Source: Emydura subglobosa (Eukaryota > Chordata > Testudines > Chelidae). From it: a stretch of DNA of 64,000 nt. The position numbers and the translations under genes are program-made. The stretch is taken from contig ML679963.1 in assembly GCA_007922225.1 (NCBI GenBank), positions 2,429,794 through 2,493,793 on the forward strand. The letters are read 5' to 3'. The notes under the pieces are model-generated. The model was not told where the DNA came from. It did not search any database and was given only the letters and a program-made list of their open reading frames with translations. Below are positions 25,561 to 37,991 of the stretch, one piece after another (position 1 is the first letter of the stretch; every line of letters starts with the position of its first letter).

Positions 25561-26059
25561 GACTATATATTGCAGTGTTATTTAAAACAACCACCCACCT
25601 GCTTATGTTCAGTCTCTTCTCCCAGCATGTTCGGGAACAGCTGGTGTAACTTCTAGGGAGGTGTGGGCCCAGCATCTCCTTTCCAGCAAGATTTCATTTT
25701 TGCTTCTATTAGGCTGACACCCCCACATATTTAGATCACTGTAGTCTCTGTGCTTGTACTCCAAGCCCTGAGCTGTGACATGGAAACCACTGCGTGCTAT
25801 ACTCTAGCAATCGCACAGGTTCAGGACCAGCATTTGTCTCCCAAAGCTTCTTTCTCCTCCTCTCTCTGCGCTGAGGAGAGCAGCTCACTTTGGGTGACAT
25901 CTCAGTTCCTGGCCTGCCTTCTGAATGTATCAACATGGCAAGTTTCTTGACACCCACTCCCAACAAGAGAGATTTGTGTTACTGAGTAAAAACTACTTAA
26001 AAACCCTCATCCTTCTTGCATGCTGTCTTCGCATGTCTTCCCCTCTCTTCACCATTCTG

Positions 26060-26282
26060 CTATGGGGCATAGTGCAATGAATAGCACTTCTTAATGTATC
26101 CTCCCTACACACGTGTGAAGTAAGCACATTGTCCCTAGTTTACAGGACAAACTGAAGGCCAGACTGACAGAGACTTGCCCAGGGTCACACGGCCAAGTGT
26201 CCACATAACAGAGACAGGAATTAGACCCCCGGCTTCCTGACTCCCAGTCCCCTGTTTAACCACTAACTATCCTGGCTTTTGA
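26060..26282 (-). repeat. MIR-like SINE, reverse orientation
   Basis: The plus strand shows 'GACTTGCCCAGGGTCACACG', 'CAGAGACAGGAATTAGACCC' and 'CTCCCAGTCCCCTGTTTAAC', the reverse complement of the MIR core and head. It is one of the better-preserved copies in the window. Confidence 0.8.
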
Positions 26283-27351
26283 AGCTGCAGTCAGGGACGA
26301 TTCTCTCTGCTCATGCACCCTCCGCACCACAACAGAAGTACAGCATTGTACAATTGGCTAGATCGGTCATACCTTCCACAAAAGCATTGGGGTTGCCGAC
26401 TTCTACAGGCAGAATACTAGCCTGGATGGACCCTTGGTCTGCTCTGGGCAATTATCTGCCTCTACCTCTCGCTTTTCCTCCCTCCTCCCCACAATGTCTG
26501 AAACTCTCTTTATCACTAGCTACGAGAACGAAAGTCCAGGTTTGCGGCTCTCTTTCTGAGTCGGTTCCCATTTTCTCTCTCCTCATTTAGACGGAACAAG
26601 CAAACTCACTTTTGACCATGCATGTTACATTTTATTTTTTGTTCTCATGCCAAGAAATACAAAGGAAAGTATATAAGATACATCATTGCATCCTGCGGAA
26701 AAAGAATCATCGGCAAAAAAGAGCCCCACGCTGGAATTCCTGATATATCGAGGCTATCTGTAAGGAGCAGTCTGTAAACGCGTACGTAGCATGATCCATC
26801 TAGTTTGGCTTCTGAACATGATGAACCTGTGAGAGTGACGGTTTGACAGCAACGATGGGGAATTTACCCTGGGCTTCTTTGTAAAGGATCTCGGTTTTTG
26901 TCTTCATTTCAAAAGGACTGAAGGGGGGTTCCTGCTCAGAAGTGATACCAGATTGGCTTGGTGAACCATATTTTCCCTTTCTGAAGTTCCTTGTCATGAT
27001 TACATATGTAGATAATCCATTCAATTATCAGCCAATTAAAAAAGGATTAAAAAAAAACCACTTGCTACAACCTTTAGAAAAGGTTTTTCTGCCTTGGCTT
27101 GAGGCCAACCTTGTGAATTTTCAGGTTAAGTTGATAGTGTTTTTAACAAACCTGTTTATTTCTCAAAAACTGGCTTAAAGCAGCGATGCTGATTTCAGCC
27201 GTAATTATGGAGCCATGACTGATTCGATAACGCTGTAGGGAACAGACTTACATAGACTAAGGCAAGGGTGCCAATTCTGTGGCCCAGATTGAGCCTACGT
27301 GGTGTATGTATGTGAGCTGCCTCATTACTTAGATTGTGCAGAATCCAAGCT

Positions 27352-27358
<7 letters not shown>

Positions 27359-27382
<24 letters not shown>
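27359..27382 (+). repeat. poly(A) run of 24
   Basis: An uninterrupted A tract. The DNA just after it ('AGTTTCTAGCCCGCGTGGCT') resembles part of the repeat at 63723-63900, so this may be an internal expansion or the tail of an unrecognised retrotransposed piece. Confidence 0.8.
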
Positions 27383-30300
27383 GAGCAAGTTTCTAGCCCG
27401 CGTGGCTGCACAGATAAACTCCGGAAGGGTACCTTATACAGTGATATCTGCCTGCATCTGCAGACAGCATGAAACAAATGACTCCAAGGTGTGAACTCCC
27501 CTGTCCCCTATTAATCTCATTGGAGCATCAGCTGTAAAGCCCAGCGATGACACTTCATTGTCGGGCTGACCCGTTCTGTTGCTGAGCTGTGTATCGGGTG
27601 GAACAGGAAAGTGTGTGGGAGTGAAGCTCCTGGGACTCGGGAATTGCTGCAGGCCTGGAAATGCAGGGGGAAGGACAGAGCAGATGTGCAAAGCCAGGGA
27701 GGAGGGAGAAAAGCAGAGAAAGGATAGATGGGAAGAAATTAAAACTAAGAGCAGTGGCCTAAAGGAGAGAGTAGGTTTCCCCATTGAGTGACAGGGAATG
27801 AACCAATAAGGTGAATGTGAATAATACATTAAATAGAGGCAAACTTCCCAATGACATCAGGGAAGAATCTGCTGTGGGTTTGGGAGTATGAACTCCTCAG
27901 TTCAGATCCCGGCCAACGGACCATAGTTAAACATGGGGTCCATCGCTCTCCTCCCCATGAGTCTGACACGCCAAGACTAGGGGCTTGATAACCCAGTCAC
28001 TTGGGCTCTTCTATTTTCAACTCATCACTTCATAGGACCAGATTTCACAGGGAGTATTTTGTCCTCTGTGCTACAATCCAGGTAGCCTCTTCTGCAACAT
28101 CTGTCCATGAAACTGAGCGTGAACACACAACTGTAACCAAGTTGCCTTGTGCGTGAGCTCTCAGCCCGTTTTAAGTACCGGGTCAGGAGGCCCTGCAGCA
28201 TGCTGACATAAAAGCAAAAGAGCTTCTCTGCTGAATTGCACTGGACCACACCGAGAGCTATTTCCTTCCTCCCAGCATCCCTAGGACCAGCAGGGGTGTC
28301 CCTGACATGCCTCAGAATTCCTGGCTATAAGCCAGAGCCCAGGAGCAGCAGTACCACAGATCAGTATTTCCCCACACCCATGCAGATATGTCAATACTCT
28401 GACAGGAGCAGTTTAGCTTCACACTTGTTAATCACACTCCCTGGGCCTTGCACACTCAGCTCCTACTTGAATTCAAGTTTATGCACATTCTCCCTATCCA
28501 GCCTCTTCAACAATCTGCCATCTGACTACCTCCCCCCAACAACAGGCAAAACTGGATTTCGATAGCACCATTCGTCTCTGCAGCCTCTCCTCCCTTGGCT
28601 TCATGGCCCTTATAACTGTGACTGTGCCAGGCATGTGTGCTTAGGCTGGGACAGCAGCAAGTTTACAAAGAGCAGAGTCCTAAGGGAAGCACATGTGGGT
28701 GTGGAGGCAGCAAATCCACAGATTTTGTGATCATCTTCCTGCATATATGAGCTCAGTCTAGCTAGCGAGTCAGTGGTGATGTGATTGGATGCTGATAATT
28801 GATCTAGTTAGAGAACTCTTAAATCACAGAAATACATCTCGGGACTCCTGAGGACATTTTGTTTGTTTATGATGTCCTCAAAATATTTAGGTCCTTCTAC
28901 CTCGCCGTTACCATGCTTAGTGATGCAGATATCAAGGGAAGGAGAAAGCATATTTTGCAATGTCTTAGTTATGTCATTCAGTGTCATGACTTGGGCATGA
29001 TGCTATGATGCACTGTTGTGACATGAGTCAGGGCAGGAAAATAGTTAGAATCTCTTTTTCAAACCCGATTTCTTTCTGAAAAAATGTAAACTAATACATC
29101 TGGGGGAAACTGATCCAAAACTGAGGTTCAGTGGGAGGATGGAAGCAGGTAAACAGAAATGCTAGCTGAGCCATGGGGACAGCAGACAGCAAAATAGATA
29201 GCAGCTTGGCATGAGAGAGAGAGGCCAAAAAGTCAGTGCAGTTCTGGGCGGCAAATGCAGAAGCATCATGTTGCAGAGCAGGAAGGAGAGAATAATAGCA
29301 GTGAGCCTGCTTCTATGACACTGCATGCAGCTCCCTGGGCCCCAGCCTCTGGCTGAGCCAAGCGCATCTCATTAAGTGCAAACCTGAAACTCATCCTAAA
29401 CCCAAGTCCAACCTCTGCAAGATTAAAAAAAATAGTAGGTGTGTGTATCCAGACGCCCAAAGCCTTGAAATACCACGTGGGGGCTATTCTCCTGCTTGCA
29501 CTGTTAGCAGGAAGTACGGACATTTCCCAAGAGAAACTCTGTCCTGACACTTTCAGCCCTTTTCGCAGATTCACGGGCTTACCCAAATTGAAACTCTCAA
29601 CCATTCTGGGCTGAACCATCATTACTCGGCAGCGATAGATAAATCCTGAAAAATTGGAAAGAATTCAAGAATGATTAAGGGGCAATTTATGAGAAAATGT
29701 ATTGATCTTCACACACAGAGCATAGCGAAATGGTGACTAAGGATGGGGCATAACTGAGTAACAGTATTTGAAATCTGTAAATCCCAAGGAGGGAAAGGGA
29801 GGCACTTACGGTGGGACAAAGTGTGTATGAATGGAAATTATATTGAGCAAAGGAAGCCACTTAACCGCAGCTTGGTGCATTAGTGTATTGCACTAGCTGA
29901 ATGGTACTCTTCCCTGACTCCTGTGCTTCCATGGGTTGTGGTTACATGATATGATTGTCATTGAATAGGCCAATGCACTCTGGAGACTTTTGGCTGGATC
30001 GAAGCACAAAATGAGAATGAAGGAGATGGCTTTTAAAGTGTAGAGCAGTGTAAAAGAATCTAAGCACTGTGTCTAATTAGAAAGAAGAGTAGATCACTAA
30101 AGGAATGTAAGTGTCTTCATTTTCCTTTTTTATTACATTTAACAGTGAGGCAGGAAGCTGCTGTCCTGACAGTCTGATGATGCAGGGTAAGATAGAAAGC
30201 AAAACCCATTTGGATGCATGCAACAAATTATCACTGCAATTTTCTTTCTAAGACAGCTCTTGCCTTCTCATGCATTCCAATGAATTCTGCTTTCTCTGTC

Positions 30301-30479
30301 CTAGTCTGCCTCATCAGACTGGAACTCCTCCTGGAGAGGGTCATTAAAATGGCAGCTGCCCATGGGGGATCATTCATGGTCAAGGAAGCGGTGACGGGTA
30401 TTTCTGCATTCTCTTTTGAAAGTTCAGTGTGAGTAAAATCCATACCCAGAAAATATACCTTGTTTTATGTACTTGAGGG

Positions 30480-30720
30480 AGGATGGGCTTATGGCGACGG
30501 GGAGACAGGATAACTAGTTTCTCTTCCTAGCTCTGCTACAGTCTCTCTCTCCTTGGGCAAGTCATTTAACTTTCCTGTACCATAATTTTGCCACCTGTAC
30601 AATAAGGATAGTGTTATCTTTAACAACAGCACATGGGGTGCGAGGGTGAGTTCATTCATTTTGGTAAAGCACTTCACGCGCCTGCGATGAAAGGCATTAT
30701 ATAATTATAAAGTAGCATTT
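30480..30720 (+). repeat. MIR-like SINE with tail
   Basis: The segment reads 'TAGCTCTGCTACAGTCTCTC', 'CTTGGGCAAGTCATTTAACT', 'GTAAAGCACTTCACGCGCCT' and 'GATGAAAGGCATTATATAAT'. The last two phrases are the 'taaagcgctttgagatc...gaaaggcgctatataa' tail shared with L2/L3-type LINEs. It is nearly full length. Confidence 0.75.
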
Positions 30721-32192
30721 AAATTCTTATTGAATAACTGTTTGGTTCTAAGCGATTGTAACTCATTCCTGCAGTTTTCCTGCAGTGTCACCTGTTCCCT
30801 CCCAGAAGGCACTTTTTGTTTTGATTTCTAAGCACCCACAAAAAGCAATTTGTCAGTTGCAAGTGAGTTAGGCCAGGGAGCAAAGGACAGGAAGCTGCAT
30901 GAAGAGGCAGCGGTGTCATTATGAAAGGAGATAATGAACCTGAAAGGCAAATTCTGTGAAATGTAGGTCCATGCAGAGGAAAATGATTATGGGGATCTGC
31001 TAGAGAAATGAGTACCCCATGCAGTCCTCCCCTCGGCTAACAGTCTGTCCGTCCCCTGAAATTGCCAAGCGAGGGTTTCTGGTGGGTTGCTGGACGAAGT
31101 ATCTGGCTGCATGAGGCAGGTGGATACCTCCGTGTGAGTTTACACCTTGTGCAGCTGGGCATTGCTCAGCGAGAAGCTGTTCTGCATGAAATGTAAAACG
31201 GGAAATCAGAACAGACTCGAGTGCAGTTTAGCTGCTGCCCCTCCTTGCTTAAACTCAAAGTTCTCCCTACGGGCAAAACGCTCACAATCAAATAAGAGGG
31301 ATGTTTGCAAAAAAGTTGGGCTGTGTTTTAGAAGCCGGTAGTTTCTAATAGAGGGCTGGAGCCAGGAGACAAAGCCTGGAGATGGGGGGAAATGTAGCCG
31401 GGGAAAGCAGGGTAGTGTAGCAAAAAGTCAAACTGTTCTGCAGCCTAAGAATTGCTTCTAGCCAGAGACGAATGTTCGTGTATCCAGGGAATTCTGTATT
31501 ATTGTCACCCAGGTTCCGAGCCAGCCTAGCAAAGAAAACATATTAATGAGGAGTAAGTAAATGGGTGGCAAGGGAATTCTCTCAGCTAAGTGCCAATGGC
31601 TTTGCTTCTGATCTTTCCAAGAGGCACAAAATTGCTCTTGGGTGTGAGGGAGGAGAAGCGTGTTACTCTGCTGAAGCCTGGGAATGCCGTCATTCACGGA
31701 GCAGTCTGGGTGTACGGCCGGGCACCGGCTTGTTCGCTGTAGATGATGGAATGGCCAAAGTGTGCCCAGCTGCAGCTCTTGGTCATATAACCCCCGCTGT
31801 GTGAGTTTGCAAACAGCACGATTCGGAGATTGAGGGTCCGTTGGCACAAAGGCATCAACAAAACCTGGATAAAATATCAAGCAGTCAAAAGTCACACAAG
31901 GTGGGCAGCAGAACATGGTACACCACCAAGCACCAAAACACAGCCCAGGTCGAATAAGAGGCAATGAAGTACAGCACGAGGCCAGGCCCTGAGCTGCTGG
32001 GAAACATCAAGCAGTGACGTACGTGTCGGGGGAGGTTGTGGGAAGGCCATGGGCAAAGCGTTTGAACCCTGAGGAGTAGAAGTCCATTATTTTTATAGAA
32101 CACACTTAAAAACTAAACTTTTGTGGGCCTGAGCCCAGGTGCTTGCATGGTTACAACTAAGGTGGGGCTACAACAGGCACGTGGGGGATTGC

Positions 32193-32257
32193 CAAAGGCA
32201 CCAAGGGGAGGGAGGGTACAATGAGAGCCAGGTGCCACACTCCCCTTGGTGCCTTTG
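32193..32257. repeat. 18-bp perfect inverted repeat (hairpin)
   Basis: CAAAGGCACCAAGGGGAG at 32193-32210 is the exact reverse complement of CTCCCCTTGGTGCCTTTG at 32240-32257, leaving a 29-base loop. It does not extend further on either side. It may be part of a palindromic repeat; a phrase common in turtle repeats ('CCAAAGCCCATTGAAGTC') begins about 20 bases downstream. Confidence 0.8.
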
Positions 32258-32666
32258 ACATTTCCCCTGGATGGCCTGAGCCAAAGCCCATTGAAGTCAG
32301 GCTGTGTCTGCATGGACTGAGATGGGCCGTCAACTCCCACTTGGATGGACATGGTGTAAATGCTCAGGTAACAGAATCTGCTCTCTCTTCCTGGGCACTG
32401 CTGCCCAGATTCCCCAGCCTGTTTTTCCACCTCCACCAATGTTTCCCTTTGCTCGGCTGCAGGGAGGTGGAAACGGATCGTTTCACAGAGAAGACATTTT
32501 CCTACCAGAAGAACTCCAGCATGGGGTTGGGGTGAGGAGGAATCTCCTGCTAACTTGGCATTCCTCATGCAACAGAATCCCTGCTCTCCCAGCTCTGGGA
32601 TGCTTTATAACGTGGAAGAGCTCATACAGACACGGAGCAGGACATTCCCAGAGGCATGCAAATGGT

Positions 32667-32690
32667 CATCAGCTTTTTTTTTTTTTTTTT
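32667..32690. repeat. poly(T) run
   Basis: An uninterrupted run of about 20 T flanked by low-complexity A/T; no further structure is seen. Confidence 0.8.
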
Positions 32691-33308
32691 AAATCAAAAA
32701 TACAAAATCCCCGCCTGGTCCGCCACTTTTAGCTGTGGTTTTGGCCAGAGCTGCAGAAAGGTGCATGCGATGTCCCCTGCAGTGGCATTCTCCTTTCTCC
32801 CTCGCTGAACAGATCTAATCTCCTGATGGCAGTTTGAGCTTTTTTGTAGAGATGGGGAATTCGTCGATACAAAAAACAGGATTTGTCCTCAAAATTGTCA
32901 AGAAGTTCTCTCGAAACGTCCCGTTTTCTCCTTTTTAAAAAATTTTAAATTTTGTTTTTTAAATAAACCTCATTCATGAAGTTCTCCCCTCTTCTGCTTT
33001 TTACTTTTGTCGTCATCTTCTCCCACCAACTACCATCTTTGTTACTGATCAGGAGTGCGATCCACTGATCCATTCCTTCTCTGCTTGGGATTCAAAACCC
33101 TTTCCCTGTCCTTGTCAAGCTGCTGTATTATCCAGTCGTTTTGTTTGGTATTACATCATTTTCCAACAGGCTGTGAAATAAACGCATGCACTCCCTTGGA
33201 CGCTGCTCCAGAAGAGATGTTTCCTAAACTGTAACATTTTTGCTGCAAGTTTAAAAATAAAATCCTGTGAAGGAAAGAGATCCTCCTCCTCTTCAGGGTA
33301 TTTTCATG

Positions 33309-33328
33309 CTAACCCGTCTTCTGAAAAA
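33309..33328 (-). CDS. TRARG1: TRARG1 terminal coding micro-exon (exon 3)
   Basis: On the minus strand, 'CTCTCTTTATTTTACAG' forms a strong acceptor ending at 33329. The single G left over from exon 2 plus TT gives Val, followed by Phe-Gln-Lys-Thr-Gly and TAG at 33311-33309. Mammalian TRARG1 ends in a very short exon encoding a Val-Gln-Lys-Lys type tail, so V-F-Q-K-T-G is a plausible counterpart one residue longer. The exon is too short to appear as an ORF and is inferred from splice phase, acceptor quality and tail similarity. An RNA junction would be decisive. The 3' UTR continues toward lower coordinates. Confidence 0.7.
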
Positions 33329-33999
33329 CTGTAAAATAAAGAGAGTCTTAGTGCAGCCTCTACAAATGAAACTAAACTGGGGATTGGTTTATGTCCAGAA
33401 GCGACTCCAAGCATGCAGAATCACGTTCTGAATCACTGCACTTTTGCCTCACATACACACTTCCATTCTTCTAAACCGTTGGTCTCAATCTTTCCCGGCC
33501 ATGACCTCATGGTGCAGCCCCCCTAAACTTGTGGGATCCCCCCTCTCTTGCAGGTACAAAAAAAGGGAAGTGATCACAACCACTGAAACCAGGGTGCAGC
33601 CCCCAGGTGGAGAAACTAGGTTGTGAACTGTTTCAATTACAACGCACTCTGGGTACCTGGGCACTCCAGTTCCCAGCACAGCTCCCTGGGGATTCTAGGA
33701 GATTTCACAGAGCCACCGGTGCATCGTGGGGTGGCTGTGTGAATTATTTCAGCCTGTACTGTCTACACTGGCACAGAAGCGTTCAGGCTAGGCTGGTACT
33801 TAGCACTACTGCAAGCCAGTCTGATCCCGGTGGGATTTCATACACATACGTGCCACTTGCATGTGGACACTGTGTTTTCAGGTGTGCTGCTGGAGGCACG
33901 CTGGTGAATTCTCTAGTGTGGGCGCAGCCAAGGACGCGCCATGGTGCTCCGGCTCCCACTGGCCAGTGGAGAAGAAAGAAAGAAAGAAAGAAGCATTAC
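33329..33999 (-). other. TRARG1: TRARG1 intron 2
   Basis: The intron is 671 bp, with a GTAATG donor at 33999-33994 and an AG acceptor at 33330-33329 on the minus strand. It contains a (GAAA)n tract close to the donor and a possible non-autonomous DNA transposon remnant at about 33470-33930 ('ACTGTCTACACTGGCACAG', 'AGTGTGGGCGCAGCC'). Confidence 0.65.
33971..33992. repeat. (GAAA)n microsatellite next to TRARG1 exon 2 donor
   Basis: 'GAAGAAAGAAAGAAAGAAAG' lies 6-27 bases inside intron 2 from the exon 2 donor. In the transcript it is a pyrimidine-rich CTTT tract. Confidence 0.85.
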
Positions 34000-34132
34000 C
34001 TGCGAAATTGAGTGAACAGTAGAGCACAATGATGAGGATTCCCAGGACAATGGAGACTATGCTGAGCAATCTGGCCATGCGCCCGAGTCTCCGAGCCCCG
34101 TCCACGTCCCCCTGCTGTACGCTGTTCCTTGA
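34000..34132 (-). CDS. TRARG1: TRARG1 exon 2 (second half of CD225 domain)
   Basis: On the minus strand the acceptor 'CCTTTCTGCCAG' precedes TCAAGGAACAGC. The exon encodes [20 protein letters not shown] followed by [20 protein letters not shown] and LNFA, plus one base (G) before GTAATG. The '[17 protein letters not shown]' block is the cytoplasmic loop that defines the CD225/dispanin family, and the hydrophobic stretch after it (protein residues about 154-175) is the second membrane segment. Length is 133 nt, and exon 1 ends in phase 0, so the joined frame reads ...FSIM-SRNS. It is intact. PRRT2 and TMEM91 share this domain, but the tail sequence and neighbouring BHLHA9 favour TRARG1. Confidence 0.93.
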
Positions 34133-34670
34133 CTGGCAGAAAGGAAGACATAAACAGGCGCTTGTCAGTGGTTGTGGTTCTGGCTCGGGCTGCTCTGTGT
34201 CAGTTTCCTGCCTTAACCCATGCAAAATGAGAGCTGCTGTGTTAGCAGCTGGGTCTAGACAACTGCGTTAGCATCACCTGGTCTGTGATGGAATGGGACA
34301 CGTGTCCTGATTTGCAATCCAAGCTTGTCAACCGTCTTCATTAGCTTCCTAAGCTCAACGGCCCTGAAAAGTCATAGCAACTCTCTACAGGATGGAGATG
34401 AGCCCAGCGCCAGGGTGTGTGTGTAAGTGTCTAGCAAATACAGCCCACAGAGCTAACGTGACCACAGCCACTGGAGATTCTTCTTTGACTCAAATGGAAG
34501 GGTCCTCTGTTTTTAGGAGTAAAGGTCTTGACTTCAATCCCCAGTGCGGTTCTCTTAGATGTGTGCTGGGACGGGGGGCCATGCCCCTTATAGCCCACGT
34601 CTAAGGGAATCACAGTCACCACCCTCTGACAATTTACATAACTGGAAAAACACTCATTACACCTGAGTTT

Positions 34671-34770
34671 NNNNNNNNNNNNNNNNNNNNNNNNNNNNNN
34701 NNNNNNNNNNNNNNNNNNNNNNNNNNNNNNNNNNNNNNNNNNNNNNNNNNNNNNNNNNNNNNNNNNNNNN
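34671..34770. other. assembly gap (100 N)
   Basis: Exactly 100 N, the usual placeholder for a gap of unknown size. It lies in TRARG1 intron 1, about 540 bp upstream (in transcript sense) of exon 2, so no known coding exon is interrupted. Confidence 0.99.
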
Positions 34771-37555
34771 TTCCCCTTGCACTTTGCCTTGCTAACCAGT
34801 GGCTGCACTGAGTGAAGTCTGCTCTTGGGGCAGCGCGGGAGCCCCTAGCTATCTGGGTGGGCTCAATGGGTCATTGAAGGACAGGCCGAGGTTGACTCCT
34901 AAGAAGACGGTGGAAACCTCAGCGGCCAGAACACTGGTACCTAGCAGCCAGCGAGAGGAAAGAGGTTTTCTTTCCCCTCAGCGGGGCGCTGAGCAGAGAC
35001 CAGCCCGAGAACGAAGGACTGAGCGGTGACAGGAAAGGGATAACGGCTGGCCTTTGGGAGAGGCTCGGTCGCTCTCACCTCGGACCAGGGATGGGATGGG
35101 GAGGGGAGAGCTGGACTGGAGTCCCATAGCAGCGTGGCTGGCGCGTTGTGCTAATCTGACCACTTGCCAGGTGGTGTTCCGGCTGCCTGGCGTCACTGGA
35201 AATCCTGGCGGAGGCACGCTGGTCCCTGCAGCGCGTACAAGGCGATGACCAGGAGCCTACCTCAGCTGGACCGGCTGAGCAGAGTTCACCATGTGAAGCA
35301 GGAATGCTGGAGCCCGGAGGCTCAGTCTCAGAGGTGGGCCGGCTGTGTGGCCTGCCCTGTAGGAAGAGTGGGACCCCTTGGTGGCAGTCTGCCACGCAGA
35401 AGGGGTTCTTCCGAAGGACTGTTTAAAAGCTGGGGCGTAGCACAGGTCCTGGGGCTCTGTGATGCAAGATTACAGGTTATTGATGCTGCCTGCACGTTAA
35501 CGTAACGCACGGCAACGGCTGGGTTTCATCTCAGGGCAGAGTGTACTTGGGCACTTCGCTGCCCCTTGGCTGTACTCTAAATCTCTCTGTAAACATTCCC
35601 AGCCCCCGCTGGGCATCTCGGATCTGAACGAACTCCTCCTGCAGTGACGTTTTCTCCTGTGCTGGCAGCAGGGAGGGAGGCAGATAGCATCCACTGCAGC
35701 TTTGCCACTCAGCTGCTGCTGATTTCATTCTGCCTGCCCTGGCTGCTCTGCTGATCTCTGCTGTCCCTTGCCACGTAACTAAACCTAATGGTTCCCCAGG
35801 TACAGTGGGGAAGGGGAGAGTCACTGGGAGGTGCCTGGAAACTCTTCTTTTTGGATCATTGATAAAGGGTGAACAGAGCTGGGAGGGGGGCTGCCTCGTG
35901 CCCGTGTTTAGAAGTTTTGCACCATGGCTTTGTCCCGCCCCGGGATTGCCTTAGCAACATAATGGGAGCCTGATGAGCGCTGCTCGTTTGTACAACTCAG
36001 AGCAAATGGCAGCAGCTCCCGTGGTTGGGAAGGAGTGGCAGCTCTGACCCGTGGGTCTGAGGTTGGCCTGGGACCTAGTGCAGAGAGCTGGATGGGGGAG
36101 AGGGGGCGTTGGGAGTGGGCTGGATATGACGGTGGCAGTGGAGCTGCCTCGCCTGAGTCTGGTCACCCCGACTCCTCCCCAGGAGCCAGACAACAGAGCG
36201 GCTTGTGCTCCTGATCAAGAAGGAAGTGGGGGGGAAGCCGTGGCTCCAGCTAACTTGCTTGGGGGCTCCTTTAGAAGGCGAGTAGGGGAGAGCAACGTCC
36301 CCCAGACAGCCCCAGAAGCTGCTCTGCCCACGTACAGGACAGGGGCCCTCATGTGTTGCCCCGCTAAGACCCCTCTGCCTGGAAAGGGCCTGGGAGAGAG
36401 CCAGGTGTTTGCTCTCCTTGGGGACACGAGGCTGAGACCCATCGACTCACATCTCACAGCCTCCTGAACAGGGCCGGGGGAGCGATGACTACGTGGGACT
36501 AGCTGTGTCAGATGGGTCACTGCCAATCCGGCCTGGACCTGAACGGTGAAGTCTGACGCCCTGCAGCTCCCACCCTGCTCTGGCTCCCGCCCTGCACGCT
36601 GTTCTAGGCTGTTTCACCCCCGTTTGGCGTTCTGCAAAGCTGCTGACCAGAAAACTCCCCTTGTTCTGACTGCGTTCAGAGCCCTGAGTGCCCAGCAAAG
36701 GATGGGTCAGACCACGTGTAACGCTCCGTACAATTCGATGCATCATTAACCTTCACCGTAAGTGACTGATTAAACAATACCCGTGTTATTTTCCTGGTGG
36801 AATCAGGAGTAATCTGGTTTCCAAGTAAAAATACCGGGGCTGAAATTGGGTCATCTCCCGGTGAGGGAGACGGGTTGCTACTGAGCCAGGAACAGAGGCT
36901 TGACATGTAGCAGCGGGTCGGGCCCATGGGGCCCCAATGTCACTATGAGCAAACTCAGCATCACCAAGGAGAGTAAGGGCAAGGCAGGAGAGCCCTGCCC
37001 GAGTCAAGGAAGATGCTAGCTTCTTGGCATAAGCCCTGTTTTCGGTGTGCACACCCCAACTCTCCCCACACCACCCCCTGTAATACCACACGGTGCCTCT
37101 TCCCTCAGTACAAAATGTGTCTGGGAAGTACGGAAGAGAATCAGAGACAATGTCAGGTCCTGGAGTTTAAAAACGTCCCCCTTGTCGGGCGGGTTGGAGG
37201 GAAGCTGGGAGGTGTGAAATGGGTGCAGGGAGCTGGGGGAGACACGGAGGTGAAATCCTGGCCTATTGAAGTAAAGGGGAGTTCTGCCCGTGCCGCCAGG
37301 GTTTTGCAGCCTTTTACCCACGTTGAAAACAGTTAAACATTTGCAGTTTTCTAGATATGAAATATAAGCATGTAACATTTCCCCCCAGACTGACGCCGCT
37401 TCCTCTCCCCCTCCGTTCTCCCCTGCGCCAGGCTGTGGGACATATGGCAGAAGCACTGTCCCGTCGGCAGGGCCCTAGCCGAGGACTTGGGAGACCCGTG
37501 TTTGAGTCCCTGCTCTGCTACAGGCACCCTGTGTGACCTCCAGCAAGTCGCGTAA

Positions 37556-37866
37556 GGTGTGTCTGCACGCTGGTGGCACGTAGAGAACAGCACTGCCTGC
37601 CCAGCTATACCTAGCAGTACAGACGGGGTGGCGTGACTTCGGCAAGCAGAACACAAACACGCCAGAATCCTAGCTGGCTCTCTGTGCCCAAGCACTGCCG
37701 CCTCCGCCTAGGCTGCTATTTTTACAGTGTCGTGTCTGCTGCTGGAGCCGTTCCCAACGCCTCCCCTCTGCCAGAGCCTACACACCACAGTGTGGACGCA
37801 GCCTGCCTTTCCCTGCGGGGTGTAGCTACATGTACTCCGCCTGCTGCCACAAGCGTAGACAAAGCT
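37556..37866. mobile_element. nested non-autonomous DNA transposon
   Basis: The left end 'GGTGTGTCTGCACGCTGGTG' and the reverse complement of the right end 'GCTTTGTCTACGCTTGTGGC' form imperfect terminal inverted repeats of about 20 bp. The element sits inside a SINE that continues on both sides, which fixes its limits. It has no transposase ORF. It is similar in end sequence to the 'TGTCTACAC' class seen elsewhere in the window. Confidence 0.7.
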
Positions 37867-37977
37867 GACATCTTTCCGTGCCTCGGTTCCCCATCTATAA
37901 CCGGGGATAACAGCAGGGCCCTACAGTCACTAGGCTGTAAAGCGCTTTGAGGGCTGCTGGTAAGAGCTAGGTTTTTT

Positions 37978-37991
37978 ATTATTATTATTAT
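37978..37991. repeat. (ATT)n SINE tail
   Basis: A short run of ATT units that ends the SINE at 37470-37995. Confidence 0.85.

Larger units (their letters stand above)
24473..33308. other. intergenic DNA between GOSR1 and TRARG1 (part 2), including TRARG1 3' UTR
   Basis: This contains several SINEs (25425-25560, 26060-26282, 30480-30720), a 24-A run at 27359, an 18-bp inverted repeat near 32.2 kb, and the TRARG1 3' UTR running down from 33308. The end of that UTR could not be located: no clear minus-strand AATAAA was found close to the stop. The longest unexplained ORFs (31964-31458 and 29622-29266, minus strand) have no recognisable domains. Confidence 0.5.

Noticed and set aside
33878..34225. 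115-codon ORF as the complete TRARG1 C-terminus
   Set aside because: It starts inside intron 1 and reads past the GTAATG donor into a GAAA microsatellite. Only 34132-34000 is exon.
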